Source of the DNA: Methanothermococcus sp. SCGC AD-155-E23
GTDB taxonomy: Archaea; AGJL01; Methanococci; Methanococcales; Methanococcaceae
DNA length: 64,000 bases
Direction: 5' to 3'
NCBI GenBank assembly: GCA_019561615.1
Contig: JAHEQA010000029.1
Span: forward strand, 1 to 64,000
This document shows positions 35,780-45,886 of this stretch, one piece after another (position 1 is the first letter of the stretch; each line of letters starts with the position of its first letter). Below the pieces are notes generated by a model, which saw nothing but the letters and a program-made list of their open reading frames with translations, was not told the DNA's origin and did no database searches. The translations under genes and the position numbers were made by a program.

Positions 35780-37579
35780 GTGGATCTAAGATGTCCCATA
35801 GTATGTGTTTTAGGTCATGTGGATCATGGAAAGACCACCTTACTAGATAGGATTAGGAAGACCAGGGTATCCCAGAGGGAGGCTGGTGGAATAACCCAGC
35901 ATATTGGAGCCAGTGAGATACCAATAGATGTTATAAAGAAAGTTGCCAAGGACCTTCTAGGCATGTTAAAGGCTGATTTAAAGATACCTGGCCTCCTAGT
36001 TATAGACACTCCTGGACATGAGGCCTTCACATCCCTTAGGAAGAGGGGAGGTGCACTGGCAGACATAGCCATACTTGTAGTAGATATCAACGAGGGGTTT
36101 AAACCCCAAACTATAGAGGCTATCAATATACTAAGGGAGAACAAGACACCTTTTGTAGTGGCAGCTAACAAGTTGGATTTAGTGCCAGGTTGGAACTCTA
36201 GGGATGTACCCTTTGTCCTCAACTTCAATGAAAAGGTGCAGCACCCCAACGCCTTAACAGAGTTTGAGATAAGACTTTACAACAACATTATAAAACCTCT
36301 AAATGAGTTAGGATTCGATGCAGATCTCTTTACAAGGGTAAAGGACCTTACAAGAACTGTATGTGTAATACCAGTATCTGCACGTACTGGAGAAGGTATT
36401 CCAGATCTTCTCCTTATGGTAGCTGGACTGGCCCAGAAGTACTTGGAAGACAACCTGAGATTAAATGTTACAGGACCTGCAAAGGGTACAGTACTGGAGG
36501 TGAAGGAGGAGAGAGGTCTAGGTAAAACCCTAGATGCCATCATATACGATGGGGTAGCTAGGAGAGGGGACTACATCGTTATTGGAAACCCTGACGGAGT
36601 TGTGGTCTCAAGGGTGAAGGCACTTCTAAAGCCAAAACCACTAGATGAGATGAGGGATCCAAGGGATAAATTTAAACCTGTGAATAAGGTTACAGCTGCC
36701 GCTGGAGTTAAGATATGTGCCCCAGATCTTGATAGAGTAATAGCTGGTAGTCCCTTCAGGATAGTACCTAAGGATAAGATAGAGGAGGCTAAGAAGGAGG
36801 TTATGGAGGAAGTAGAGGAGTTAAGTATTCCAACAGATGAGGAGGGTATTATAATCAAGGGAGACACCATGGGTTCCCTGGAGGCCCTTGCAAAGGAGTT
36901 GAAAAAGATAGGGGTAAAGATCAGGAAGGCTGAGGTAGGTGATATATCCAAGAAGGACATTATAGAGGCCCATACCTACAGTAAGATAAATCCACTTTAC
37001 GGTGTAATACTGGCATTCAATTCAAAGATACTTCCAGAGGCAAGGGAGGAGTTGGAAAAATACAGTGATGTAAAGGTTATCCAGGGGAACGTCATCTACA
37101 AGATAGTTGAGGACTACCAGGAGTGGGTTAAGAAGATGGAGGAGGCCCTTAAATCAGATGAATTTGAGAAACTTACAAGGCCTGCTGTAATAAAGGTACT
37201 ACCTAACTGTATATTTAGAAAGAGTAAGCCTGCCATATGTGGGGTTGAGGTACTCTGTGGTACCTTGAGGGTAAAGAGCCCACTTATAAATGAGAGGGGT
37301 AAGAAGATAGGACATGTAAGGGAGATAAAGAACAGGGAGCAGGAGAATATAAAGGAGGCCACTGCAGGTATGCAGGTATCCATCTCCATCGAGGGAAACA
37401 TCATCCTTGGAAGACATGTAAAGGAGAACGATATACTTTACGTGGATATTCCAGAACATGAGGTTAGAAAACTTGTACATGAGTACAGGGATAGACTTAG
37501 AGAGGATGAGAGGGAAGCTTTAGAGAGGTTTATAGAGTTAAAGAGGAAGTTGGAGAATAACTTATTCTGGGGTATTTAA
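35780..37579 (+). CDS. infB: Translation initiation factor aIF5B (IF2 homologue)
   Basis: GTPase for ribosomal subunit joining. G1 GHVDHGKTT is at 12-20, with ITQHIGAS (switch), G3 DTPGHE, G4 NKLD and G5 SARTGEG. Domain II begins GPAKGTVLEVKEERG; domain III and the C-terminal barrel with its end helix follow. The GTG at 35780 follows GGTGATAAC; the earlier GTG at 35762 overlaps the alaS stop and has no RBS. 599 residues. The M. jannaschii orthologue carries an intein; this one does not. Confidence 0.95.
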   Translation: MDLRCPIVCVLGHVDHGKTTLLDRIRKTRVSQREAGGITQHIGASEIPIDVIKKVAKDLLGMLKADLKIPGLLVIDTPGHEAFTSLRKRGGALADIAILVVDINEGFKPQTIEAINILRENKTPFVVAANKLDLVPGWNSRDVPFVLNFNEKVQHPNALTEFEIRLYNNIIKPLNELGFDADLFTRVKDLTRTVCVIPVSARTGEGIPDLLLMVAGLAQKYLEDNLRLNVTGPAKGTVLEVKEERGLGKTLDAIIYDGVARRGDYIVIGNPDGVVVSRVKALLKPKPLDEMRDPRDKFKPVNKVTAAAGVKICAPDLDRVIAGSPFRIVPKDKIEEAKKEVMEEVEELSIPTDEEGIIIKGDTMGSLEALAKELKKIGVKIRKAEVGDISKKDIIEAHTYSKINPLYGVILAFNSKILPEAREELEKYSDVKVIQGNVIYKIVEDYQEWVKKMEEALKSDEFEKLTRPAVIKVLPNCIFRKSKPAICGVEVLCGTLRVKSPLINERGKKIGHVREIKNREQENIKEATAGMQVSISIEGNIILGRHVKENDILYVDIPEHEVRKLVHEYRDRLREDEREALERFIELKRKLENNLFWGI

Positions 37580-37608
37580 AAATTATTATTTTTATTTAGG
37601 TGAGGGTT

Positions 37609-39165
37609 ATGAAACCCTACAGGGAGGATAACGAGGTTATAAGGGAGGCTCTAAGGGATCTAAAACTTCCAGAGAGAATAAGGATATTTGATACCACTTT
37701 AAGGGATGGGGAACAGACACCAGGTGTATCCCTAACTCCAGAGGAGAAGGTGGAAGTTGCAGTGAATCTAAATAACTTAGGGGTAGATGTAATAGAGGCT
37801 GGCTTTCCAATATCCTCCCAGGGGGAGAGGGAGGCTATAAAGAGGATAACATCTCTTAACATGGAGGCAGAGATCTGTGCCCTTGCAAGGACTGTTAAAA
37901 AGGATATAGATGTGGCCATAGACTGTAATGTAGACTCCATACATACCTTCATTGCAACCTCCCCACTACATAGGAAATACAAGTTAAAGATGGATAAGGA
38001 GGAGATCTTAAGAAGGGCTGTGGAGGCCGTAGAATATATAAAGGAACATGGTATTACCGTGGAGTTCTCGGCAGAGGATGCAACTAGGACAGAGATCCCA
38101 TACTTAATAGAGGTGTATAAGGCTGTTGAGGAGGCTGGAGCAGATAGGATAAATGTACCTGACACTGTAGGGGTGATGATACCAAGGGCCATGGAGCACC
38201 TTATAAGGAGGTTGAGGGAGGAAATTACAGTACCTATATCTGTACACTGTCACAACGACTTTGGCCTGGCGGTGGCAAACTCCCTAGGTGCTGTAGAGGG
38301 AGGGGCTCAACAGGTACACTGTACTGTAAACGGTATTGGGGAGAGGGCTGGAAATGCAGCCCTGGAAGAGGTAGTCATGGCCCTCAAGATGATATATGGA
38401 ATTGAGACAGGGGTAAAAACTGAGAAACTTACAGAGGTTTCCCAGTTGGTATCTAAACTTACAGGGATAAAACTCCAGGTGAATAAGGCCATAGTTGGAG
38501 AGAACGCCTTTGCCCATGAGAGTGGGATACACGCCCATGGAGTACTTGCCCACGCCCTAACCTATGAACCTATACCTCCAGAGATGGTTGGCCAGAGGAG
38601 GAAGATTATACTGGGGAAACACACAGGTTCCCATGCCATAGAGTGTAAGTTAAAGGAGTTAGGTTTTAAAGTTGGGGAGAATATTACAGAGGAGCAGTTT
38701 AAAGAGATACTTAAAAGGATCAAGGATATTGGGGATAAGGGTAAGAGGATTACAGATGACGATGTAATAGCCATAGTTGAGGATATAACGAAGAGGACTG
38801 TAAAGGGGGAGAGGGTAGTGAACCTGGAGCAGATTGCGGTAATGACTGGGAACAAGGTAATACCTACTGCCAGTGTAATCCTAACCATAGATGGGGAGAG
38901 ACATATAGCCTCTGGGGTAGGGGTTGGTCCGGTAGATGCCGCCATAAAGGCTATCCAGTCTATAATAGGGGAGAAGATAAGGTTGAAGGAGTACAGTATA
39001 AACGCCATAACTGGAGGTACAGATGCCCTGGCAGAGGTAACTATTAAATTGGAAGGCTATGGAAGGGAGGTTACTGTAAAGGCTGCAAATGAGGATATAG
39101 TTAGGGCCTCAGTTGAGGCAGTAATAGAGGGAATAAACAGGGTTATGGCCAACAGGAAAAATTAA
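37609..39165 (+). CDS. leuA: 2-isopropylmalate synthase
   Basis: Condenses acetyl-CoA with 2-ketoisovalerate in leucine synthesis. [12 protein letters not shown] at 28-39 and the metal ligands in HCHND (H213, H215) define the family. [15 protein letters not shown] and the C-terminal allosteric domain ([23 protein letters not shown]) fit LeuA. From the ATG at 37609 (RBS TTAGGTGAGGGTT) it has 518 residues. Citramalate synthase and homocitrate-type synthases are close paralogues and usually shorter in this order, so LeuA is favoured but not proven. Confidence 0.85.
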   Translation: MKPYREDNEVIREALRDLKLPERIRIFDTTLRDGEQTPGVSLTPEEKVEVAVNLNNLGVDVIEAGFPISSQGEREAIKRITSLNMEAEICALARTVKKDIDVAIDCNVDSIHTFIATSPLHRKYKLKMDKEEILRRAVEAVEYIKEHGITVEFSAEDATRTEIPYLIEVYKAVEEAGADRINVPDTVGVMIPRAMEHLIRRLREEITVPISVHCHNDFGLAVANSLGAVEGGAQQVHCTVNGIGERAGNAALEEVVMALKMIYGIETGVKTEKLTEVSQLVSKLTGIKLQVNKAIVGENAFAHESGIHAHGVLAHALTYEPIPPEMVGQRRKIILGKHTGSHAIECKLKELGFKVGENITEEQFKEILKRIKDIGDKGKRITDDDVIAIVEDITKRTVKGERVVNLEQIAVMTGNKVIPTASVILTIDGERHIASGVGVGPVDAAIKAIQSIIGEKIRLKEYSINAITGGTDALAEVTIKLEGYGREVTVKAANEDIVRASVEAVIEGINRVMANRKN

Positions 39166-39180
39166 TCTCGAGGTGATCCC

Positions 39181-42100
39181 ATGGAGGAGGTAAAAACAGG
39201 GGTTAACTTTAGGGAGATGGATCTGGAGATAAAGAGATTCTGGGAGGAGAGGGATATCTATAGAAAGGTGAAGAAGTTAAGGGAGCATGGCCCAGAGTTC
39301 TACTTTGTAGATGGACCACCCTACTGTTCAGGTGCCATACACCTGGGAACTGCCTGGAACAAGATAATTAAGGATACTGTACTGAGATTCAAGAGGTTAC
39401 AGGGTTACAACGTACTGGATAAACCTGGCTGGGATATGCACGGTCTTCCAATAGAGGTGAAGGTGGAGGAGGAGTTCAAGATAAATTCAAAGAAGGACAT
39501 AGAGAAGAAGATTGGAACTGAGAGATTTATAGAGAAGTGTAAGGAGTTTGCACTGAGGAACAAGGAGGTTATGGAGAGACAGTTTAAGAACTTGGGGGTA
39601 TGGCTCGACTGGGAGAACGCCTATATGCCAATAGAGAGGGACTACATAGAGACTGGATGGTGGACCTTGAAGAAGGCCCATGAGAAGGGTCTCCTCTCCA
39701 AGGATCTTAGGGTAGTCTACTGGTGTCCAAGATGTGAGACCTCCCTGGCAGAGCATGAGGTAAGAGGGGAGTACAGGGAGGTTGTAGACCCCTCTATCTA
39801 TGTTAAATTTAGATTGAAGGATAGGGAGGATACCTACCTTATAATCTGGACAACTACACCCTGGACCCTCATGGCAAATATGCTAGTTACGATTCACCCT
39901 GAATTTAACTACGCCTATGTGAAGGTAACCTTGGAAGGAGAGGTTGAGGAGTACTGGATAGTGGGGGAGCCACTGGTAGAGGATGTTATTGAGAAGGCTA
40001 AGAAGGACAATAAAATAAAAGACTATCAAGTTGTGAAGACTGTTAAAGGTAGGGAGTTAGAGGGTTTAAAGTATATCACACCTCTCCTAGAGGAGAATGA
40101 GAGACTTAGGGAGTTCTCAAAGATGGAAAGGGTTCACACCGTAGCACTGGGGGAGCATGTTAGTCTAGAGGAGGGTACAGGTCTAGTACATACTGCACCA
40201 GGTTTTGGTGAGGAGGACTTTGAAGTTGGTAAGAGGTACGGTGTTCCAGTGTACTCCCCAATAGATGACAGGGGGCGATATACAGAAGGTTTATGGAAGG
40301 GTGTCTTTGTAAAGGAGGCAGATAAGTATATTATAGAGAGGCTGAGGGAGAAGGGTTTACTCCTTGCAGAGGGGAAGATAAAACACTCCTATCCACACTG
40401 TTGGAGATGTAAAACACCACTGCTCTTCAGGGCTACGGAGCAGTGGTTCCTAAAGATATCCAAGATAAAGGAAAATATAATAGAGCAGGCGAGAAGTGTC
40501 CATTGGGTACCAAGTTGGGTGGAGACTAGATATATAAATGGAGTGAAGTACGTGGGAGACTGGAACATAAGTAGGCAGAGGTACTGGGGCATACCCCTTC
40601 CAATCTGGGTCTGTGAGAGTTGTGGCTCCTACGAGGTAATTGGAAGTGTTAAGGAGTTAGAGGAGAGGATGATAAACAAGGTGGATCTAGAGGACCTACA
40701 TAAACCTACCGTGGATAAGGTACTTCTCAGGTGCCACTGTGGAGGTGTTATGAAGAGGGTGCCAGATGTCCTAGATGTATGGTTTGACTCAGGTTTGGCA
40801 CCTTACGCCTCTATGAATCTAAGGGAACTTAAAAAGGCAGACTTCATAGTGGAGGGACATGACCAGGTTACAAAGTGGTTCTACTCCCAACATGCCCTAA
40901 GTGCCATCCTCTTTAACGATGTACCCTATAAGAAGTGTATGATGCATGGCTTTGTCCTAGACGAGAAGGGGAACAAGATGAGTAAAAGTCTAGGGAATAT
41001 AGTTAACCCAGATGATGTTGTAGAGGAGTACGGGGCAGATATACTAAGGTTTTACCTCCTAAGTGCAAATAAGGTATGGGAGGATATAAAGTTCTCCTAT
41101 AATGAGTTGAAGGATGTGAGAAGCCTGTTTAATACACTGTGGAACGCCTACGCCTTTGCAGTTAACTACATGGTACTTGACAACTTCCAACCTAGAGAGG
41201 AGTACATGAGATATCTCAGAGATGAAGACAGATGGATAATAAGTAGGATAAATACTCTAACTAAGGAGATAATAGAGGACCTTGAGATACCTCACCTTCA
41301 CTCCTACACCTGGAAGTTGAGAGACTTTATCCTGGAGGATCTAAGTAGATGGTACATAAGACTTATTAGAAGTAGGACCTGGAGGGAGAGTGAGGACCCT
41401 GAAAAACTCTCTGCCTATCAGACACTCTACTACGTACTGATGAAACTGATACTTCTACTCTCTCCAGTGGTTCCACATATAAGTGAGAAGATATACCAGA
41501 ACTTGAAAACTGAGGAGATGCCAGAGAGTATATTCATGAAGAGCATCACCGTAGATGAGGAGTACATAGATAAAACTTTAGAGGAGGAGATGGGAGTAGT
41601 TAGGGAGATAGTAGACGCTATTATGAGGGGGAGGGACAGGATAAAGTACACCCTTAGATATCCACTATGGAGGATAATACTGCCAAAGAGTGTGGAGGAT
41701 ATAGTAAAGAAGTACGGTCATATAATAAAGGAGCAGGGGAATGTAAGGGAGATAGAAGTTGCAGAGTTCCAGGGAAGTATCTCTGTAAAACCAAATTACA
41801 GGGAGTTAGGTAAGGTGTTCAAAAGTGAGGTTCCAAAGGTTGTAGAGGCCATAAAGTCTATAGACCCTCAAGTTCTAAAGGAGAGGTTGGAGAAAGAGGG
41901 AGTTGTTAAAGTTGGAGGGTACGAGATAAAACCTGAGTATGTAGATTTCAAGGTGGAGATGCCAGAGAATATTGTAGGGGTGGAGTTCTCCAGGGGTAGT
42001 GTATACTTAGATGTTAAATTAACCGAGGATATCATTAAAGAGGGTCTTATGAGAGAGGTTATAAGGAGAATACAGGCTATGAGAAAGGACATGGATCTGG

Positions 42101-42294
42101 ATATAGAGGAGTGGGTAAAGATAAAGATGGAGGGTGTATCCTTTGATAGAGACACCTTGGAGTATATAGAGGGGGAGGTAAGGGGTAAATTCTGTGAGGA
42201 GGTAACACCAGACTATAATAAGACCTGGGAGATAAAGACTCCAGATAACAGGAGGTACAAGGTAGAGATAGCCATAGAGAGAATTAAAGAATAA
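39181..42294 (+). CDS. ileS: Isoleucyl-tRNA synthetase
   Basis: 1037 residues, class I. HLGT at 54-57 is the HIGH box, and KMSKS is at 599-603 in GNKMSKSLGN. The CP1 editing domain has TTTPWTLMANMLV and GTGLVHTAPGFGEEDF. The zinc-type Cys pairs WCPRC, CWRC and CESC are present. The anticodon-binding and C-terminal domains are of archaeal/eukaryal type. RBS CGAGGTGATCCC; 15 bp after leuA. Confidence 0.96.
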   Translation: MEEVKTGVNFREMDLEIKRFWEERDIYRKVKKLREHGPEFYFVDGPPYCSGAIHLGTAWNKIIKDTVLRFKRLQGYNVLDKPGWDMHGLPIEVKVEEEFKINSKKDIEKKIGTERFIEKCKEFALRNKEVMERQFKNLGVWLDWENAYMPIERDYIETGWWTLKKAHEKGLLSKDLRVVYWCPRCETSLAEHEVRGEYREVVDPSIYVKFRLKDREDTYLIIWTTTPWTLMANMLVTIHPEFNYAYVKVTLEGEVEEYWIVGEPLVEDVIEKAKKDNKIKDYQVVKTVKGRELEGLKYITPLLEENERLREFSKMERVHTVALGEHVSLEEGTGLVHTAPGFGEEDFEVGKRYGVPVYSPIDDRGRYTEGLWKGVFVKEADKYIIERLREKGLLLAEGKIKHSYPHCWRCKTPLLFRATEQWFLKISKIKENIIEQARSVHWVPSWVETRYINGVKYVGDWNISRQRYWGIPLPIWVCESCGSYEVIGSVKELEERMINKVDLEDLHKPTVDKVLLRCHCGGVMKRVPDVLDVWFDSGLAPYASMNLRELKKADFIVEGHDQVTKWFYSQHALSAILFNDVPYKKCMMHGFVLDEKGNKMSKSLGNIVNPDDVVEEYGADILRFYLLSANKVWEDIKFSYNELKDVRSLFNTLWNAYAFAVNYMVLDNFQPREEYMRYLRDEDRWIISRINTLTKEIIEDLEIPHLHSYTWKLRDFILEDLSRWYIRLIRSRTWRESEDPEKLSAYQTLYYVLMKLILLLSPVVPHISEKIYQNLKTEEMPESIFMKSITVDEEYIDKTLEEEMGVVREIVDAIMRGRDRIKYTLRYPLWRIILPKSVEDIVKKYGHIIKEQGNVREIEVAEFQGSISVKPNYRELGKVFKSEVPKVVEAIKSIDPQVLKERLEKEGVVKVGGYEIKPEYVDFKVEMPENIVGVEFSRGSVYLDVKLTEDIIKEGLMREVIRRIQAMRKDMDLDIEEWVKIKMEGVSFDRDTLEYIEGEVRGKFCEEVTPDYNKTWEIKTPDNRRYKVEIAIERIKE

Positions 42295-42314
42295 TAATTT
42301 TTAGGGGATATTAG

Positions 42315-43226
42315 ATGGATATCTACGATGTGGTGATAATAGGTGGAGGTCCTGCTGGATTAACTGCAGGGATATACGCCATGAGGTCTAAGTTAAAAAC
42401 TATTTGTATTGAGAAGGAGAGGGAGGGGGGTAGAATAGCTGAGGCAGGTATAGTAGAGAACTACCCAGGTTTTGAGAGTATCAGGGGATATGAGTTGGCA
42501 GAGAGGTTTGTAAAACATGCCAGGAAGTTTAATCTTAACATAGTATACGATACCGTTGTAAAGTTGGACACCAGGGAGAGACCCTTTAAGGTGATAGGGA
42601 AGAACAACACATACCTTGCTAAGGCTGTTGTAATTGCAAGTGGAACTAGGGAGAAGAGGTTGGGATTAAACGAGGATAAATTCCTTGGAAAAGGTGTCTC
42701 CTACTGTACAGTATGTGATGCCTTCTTCTATCGAGATAAGGATGTAATTGTAATAGGCAGAGATACACCTGCTGTTATGTCTGCACTGAATTTAAAGGAC
42801 ATTACAAGGAGGGTAACAATAATCACAGATAAAAAAGACTTAAGAGCTGCTGAGAGCATTATGTTAGATCGATTAAAAGATGCCAAAAATATCTCTGTAA
42901 TAAAAAATGCAAAAATTATTAAGATACTTGGGAAGGAGAGGGCAGAGGGTGTTTTAATATCTGTAGATGGTGAGGAGAGGATAGTTAAAGGTGATGGAAT
43001 CTTCATAAGTATAGGGCATGAACCAAACTCCCAGTTCCTGAAGGGTAGTGGAGTTGAGTTAATCAATGGATTTGTAAAGGTGGACAGGGAGTGTAAAACC
43101 AATATTGAGGGTATATTCGCCTGTGGAGATATCACTGGAGGGGTTCTACAGGTTTCAAAGGCTGTTGGTGAGGGAGCTGTTGCAATGGCAACTGTTGTAA
43201 AGTATTTAAATAAAAGTTATCTGTAG
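42315..43226 (+). CDS. trxB: Thioredoxin reductase
   Basis: 303-residue low-molecular-weight flavoprotein. The FAD motif GGGPAG is at 10-15, the redox pair C131-x-x-C134 is in [11 protein letters not shown], and FACGDITGG near the end holds the flavin ribitol site. The second dinucleotide motif ([13 protein letters not shown]) is degenerate, with D/T in place of the usual GGG.SA. The M. jannaschii enzyme uses reduced F420 rather than NADPH, so this change may reflect a non-NADPH donor (inference). Its 3' end overlaps the convergent AAA gene by 10 bp. Confidence 0.88.
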   Translation: MDIYDVVIIGGGPAGLTAGIYAMRSKLKTICIEKEREGGRIAEAGIVENYPGFESIRGYELAERFVKHARKFNLNIVYDTVVKLDTRERPFKVIGKNNTYLAKAVVIASGTREKRLGLNEDKFLGKGVSYCTVCDAFFYRDKDVIVIGRDTPAVMSALNLKDITRRVTIITDKKDLRAAESIMLDRLKDAKNISVIKNAKIIKILGKERAEGVLISVDGEERIVKGDGIFISIGHEPNSQFLKGSGVELINGFVKVDRECKTNIEGIFACGDITGGVLQVSKAVGEGAVAMATVVKYLNKSYL

Positions 43227-44335
43227 AGGTGTAGAGGTGTCTCCCTTCTGAACTTGTTCAACTCTGCAAGTACTGCATCTAGATCCTTCTCATCGATGTA
43301 CTTTTTATCCTCAAGTATTGCCCTGTGGAGGGCTGGTTTTAGGAACTTCTCCTTTATATCCCTTCCACTCATACCCTTGGTCTTCTCTACGTACTTTCTT
43401 AAATCTGCCCTGATCTCTAGAGGCATCTTTTTCCTGTAGAGTTCCATGATCTTCAATCTCTCCTCGTCTCCAGGTAATTCAAACTTTATCTCCTCTTCGA
43501 ATCTACTTCTTATGGCACTGTCCAACATCTCTGGGTTGTTGGTAGCTCCTATAGTTACCACTCCGTCGTTGTCGTGTATACCGTCTAACTCTGTAAGTAG
43601 TGCATTTACCACCTCTGATACGTCACCTCTCAGGGACTGGTACTGTCTACTTAGGGCTATTGCATCTAACTCGTCTATGAATACAATACATGGTTTGTTC
43701 TCCAGTGCCCTACTGTACAACTGCTCTATCTGTTTGGCACCGTCTCCAACGTGCTCCCCTATTAACTCTGTGGCCTTGATAAGGTAGAGTGGGACGTCAG
43801 TTTCAGTGGCTAGAGCCCTTGCCATCAGTGTCTTCCCTGTTCCAGGAGGTCCGTAGAACAGTATGTTCTTTGGAGCCCACTCTCCAAATAATTCAGGCTG
43901 TTTAAGATACTTTATAATAATTCTACACTTCTTCTTTGCATGTTCCTGACCTATAATATCCTTGAATCTCGCCTTTTTAAAGGACCTACTACCCATCTCT
44001 CTATCAGTTATTATCTTGAATAAAGTATCCCTTGTAATTATACCTCCATCAGCTGGATATGTGGATACAACTTTGAAGGCGTAATCTGGGATGATGGTGT
44101 TGTCAAAGAGGTAGTCTCCCTCCTTTACAGTCTCGCCTTCCCACTGCTCTCTCGCATATACGTTAAAGAGGGTAGGATCCTCGATGGTAACCTTGAAGTT
44201 CTCGCTGTTTATCTTAATTGGAAATCCCACAGGTTTTATGATGACATACTTTAAAGCTATAACTTTATCAGAGATCTTCGCAGTTTCAGAAACTAAGGAC
44301 TTTATCTTTATGGTGCCAAGGTTTATCCTGTTCAT
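43217..44335 (-). CDS. AAA ATPase, proteasome-regulatory-like (distinct from PAN)
   Basis: 372 residues from the ATG at 44335, which follows GCGAGGTGTCTTTCC; the GTG six codons upstream is part of that leader. The novel N-terminal domain of about 120 residues ([17 protein letters not shown]) is beta-rich and unlike the PAN coiled coil. The AAA module has GQEHAKKKC, Walker A GPPGTGKT near 161-168, Walker B VFIDELDA and the second region of homology ending [11 protein letters not shown]. It is divergent from a membrane ClpP-fold protease gene, an arrangement I recall from M. jannaschii, so they may cooperate. Confidence 0.82.
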   Translation of the reverse strand: MNRINLGTIKIKSLVSETAKISDKVIALKYVIIKPVGFPIKINSENFKVTIEDPTLFNVYAREQWEGETVKEGDYLFDNTIIPDYAFKVVSTYPADGGIITRDTLFKIITDREMGSRSFKKARFKDIIGQEHAKKKCRIIIKYLKQPELFGEWAPKNILFYGPPGTGKTLMARALATETDVPLYLIKATELIGEHVGDGAKQIEQLYSRALENKPCIVFIDELDAIALSRQYQSLRGDVSEVVNALLTELDGIHDNDGVVTIGATNNPEMLDSAIRSRFEEEIKFELPGDEERLKIMELYRKKMPLEIRADLRKYVEKTKGMSGRDIKEKFLKPALHRAILEDKKYIDEKDLDAVLAELNKFRRETPLHLYR

Positions 44336-44378
44336 GGAAAGACACCTCGCCACATTCTCAAACTAATTACTTGATAAT

Positions 44379-44413
44379 CCAAATATTATATAAGTGTTGT
44401 GCAATTTATATAC
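44379..44413. promoter_or_regulatory. Divergent promoters, AAA ATPase / membrane protease
   Basis: CAATTTATATAC (44402-44413) is a TATA box for the protease gene. ATTATATAAG (44385-44394), read on the minus strand as CTTATATAAT, suits the AAA gene about 50 bp away. Confidence 0.5.
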
Positions 44414-44454
44414 TTTTACATATGGCCCAGGTATAAGTATTCCATGGTGTGAGG

Positions 44455-45291
44455 ATGGACCCTACAATTATCTTTTGGCTGTTCTTTTTCCTTATTATCC
44501 TATACTCCCACAGTACCTTTAGGTGGAGGCAGATCCAGAGGTACAACTGTATAAAGAAGTTGGAGAAGGAGAGGAAAACCAGGGTAATTGTAATGATACA
44601 TAGGCAGGAGCAGTTGGCATTTTTAGGCATCCCCATCTATAGATTTATTACCATAGAGGACAGTGAAGAGATACTTAGGGCCATAAGGATGACACCTGAC
44701 GATATGCCTATTGACCTTATACTCCATACACCTGGAGGGTTGGTACTGGCCAGTGAGCAGATAGCCATGGCACTGAAGGAGCACAAGGCTAAAACTACAG
44801 TGATTGTACCGCACTACGCCATGAGTGGAGGTACTCTAATAGCCCTGGCTGCAGACGAGATCATCATGGATAAAAACGCTGTCCTGGGACCTGTGGATCC
44901 CCAGATAGGGAACTATCCAGCGGCCTCTATCCTGAAGGTGGTGGAGACCAAGTATATAGATCAGGTTGATGACGAGACCTTGATACTTGCAGACATCTCC
45001 CGGAAGGCCATAAAACAGGTAAAGGAGTTTGTATACGATCTTTTAAAGGATAAGATGCCAGAGGAGAGGGCTAGGGAAGTTGCAGAGATCCTCTCCACAG
45101 GGAGATGGACCCACGACTATCCCCTTACAGTGGATAAGTTGAGGGAGTTGGGAATAGAGGTGAATACCAACGTTCCAAAGTTGGTGTATCAACTTCTAGA
45201 CCTATACAAGCAGCCAACAACCCAGAGACCCTCTGTCCAGTATATCCCTGTACCCTACAGGAAGGTGGACCATGTTAAGGGTAAGGTTTAA
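44455..45291 (+). CDS. Membrane-anchored ClpP-fold serine protease (SDH/DUF114 family)
   Basis: 278 residues from the ATG after GGTGTGAGG. One N-terminal membrane helix (about 5-23) precedes a crotonase/ClpP-like domain: LILHTPGGLVLASEQIA, VPHYAMSGGTLIALAADEI with probable nucleophile Ser124, and LGPVDPQIGNYPAASI. Families of this type use a Ser-Lys or Ser-Asp pair and cut membrane or surface proteins. It overlaps the DUF192 gene by 20 bp and is divergent from the AAA gene. The substrate is unknown. Confidence 0.83.
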   Translation: MDPTIIFWLFFFLIILYSHSTFRWRQIQRYNCIKKLEKERKTRVIVMIHRQEQLAFLGIPIYRFITIEDSEEILRAIRMTPDDMPIDLILHTPGGLVLASEQIAMALKEHKAKTTVIVPHYAMSGGTLIALAADEIIMDKNAVLGPVDPQIGNYPAASILKVVETKYIDQVDDETLILADISRKAIKQVKEFVYDLLKDKMPEERAREVAEILSTGRWTHDYPLTVDKLRELGIEVNTNVPKLVYQLLDLYKQPTTQRPSVQYIPVPYRKVDHVKGKV

Positions 45292-45625
45292 GGGTGGGAG
45301 GGTATACAACCTCCATGTTGCAGATAACTTTTTTAAGAGAGCCCTGGGACTGATGTTTAGGGATATAGGGAAGAATGAGGGTATGATATTCTTCTATAAG
45401 AGGCGGAAACCTCACATCCATACATTCTTTATGAGGTTTCCAATAGATGTTATATTTTTAGAGGATAAGGAGGTTGTAGAGGTGGTTAGGAACCTTAAAC
45501 CTTGGAGGACCTACAGGTCCAAGGTATACTCCAACGCCATGATAGAGATAAGAAGTGATGACACCTTAGAGGTAGAGATTGGGGATAGGGTGGAGTTTAT
45601 AGGGTCTAAAAATTTAAGAGAGTAG
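45272..45625 (+). CDS. DUF192 family protein
   Basis: 117 residues. The family pattern is complete: RALGLMFRD near the start, GMIFFY, then HTFFMRFPIDVIFLE and VVRNLKPW. DUF192 proteins are small beta barrels of unknown role, often exported or membrane-linked in bacteria; no signal peptide is seen here. RBS AAGGTGGACC lies inside the protease gene, so translation is coupled. Confidence 0.85.
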   Translation: MLRVRFKGGRVYNLHVADNFFKRALGLMFRDIGKNEGMIFFYKRRKPHIHTFFMRFPIDVIFLEDKEVVEVVRNLKPWRTYRSKVYSNAMIEIRSDDTLEVEIGDRVEFIGSKNLRE

Positions 45626-45679
45626 GAAGGATAACAAAAGAAGAGCAATCAAAGACTGAGAGATAATCAATGTCACAAC

Positions 45680-45693
45680 TATTTTAATATTAA
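45680..45693 (+). promoter_or_regulatory. TATA-like box for the AbrB-type gene
   Basis: ATTTTAATATTAAC lies about 35-48 bp before the ATG of the small AbrB-type gene, giving room for a leader that contains AAAAGGTGAATTCT. Confidence 0.45.
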
Positions 45694-45727
45694 CTAAAAA
45701 GTATAATCCTAAAAAAAGGTGAATTCT

Positions 45728-45886
45728 ATGGTAGAAAGAAAGATAGCCAAAGTCTGGGAGCAAGGTGCAAGTAGAAGTAAGTGTATCATCCTTCCCAAGG
45801 AATTCTGTGAAAAGTTGGGAATAAAGGGGGGGAGCTATGTTGAGATAACAATGGAAGGGGACAAAATAGTTATAAGACCTATTTAA
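45728..45886 (+). CDS. Small AbrB/MazE-type DNA-binding protein
   Basis: 52 residues, missed by length-limited searches. A swapped-hairpin AbrB fold is clear: KVWEQGASRSKCIILPKEFCEKLGIKGGSYVEI followed by DKIVIRPI. Two Cys (19 and 27) are unusual for the fold and could link subunits or sense redox. RBS AAAGGTGAATTCT. It has its own promoter-like sequence and no toxin gene beside it, so an autonomous regulator is more likely than an antitoxin. The stop overlaps the convergent F420-ligase-like gene. Confidence 0.82.
   Translation: MVERKIAKVWEQGASRSKCIILPKEFCEKLGIKGGSYVEITMEGDKIVIRPI

Noticed and set aside
37609-39165. Citramalate synthase (CimA) or homocitrate synthase (AksA)
   Set aside because: These paralogues share the catalytic motifs, but the length of 518 residues and full regulatory domain fit LeuA better; kept as an alternative in the entry.
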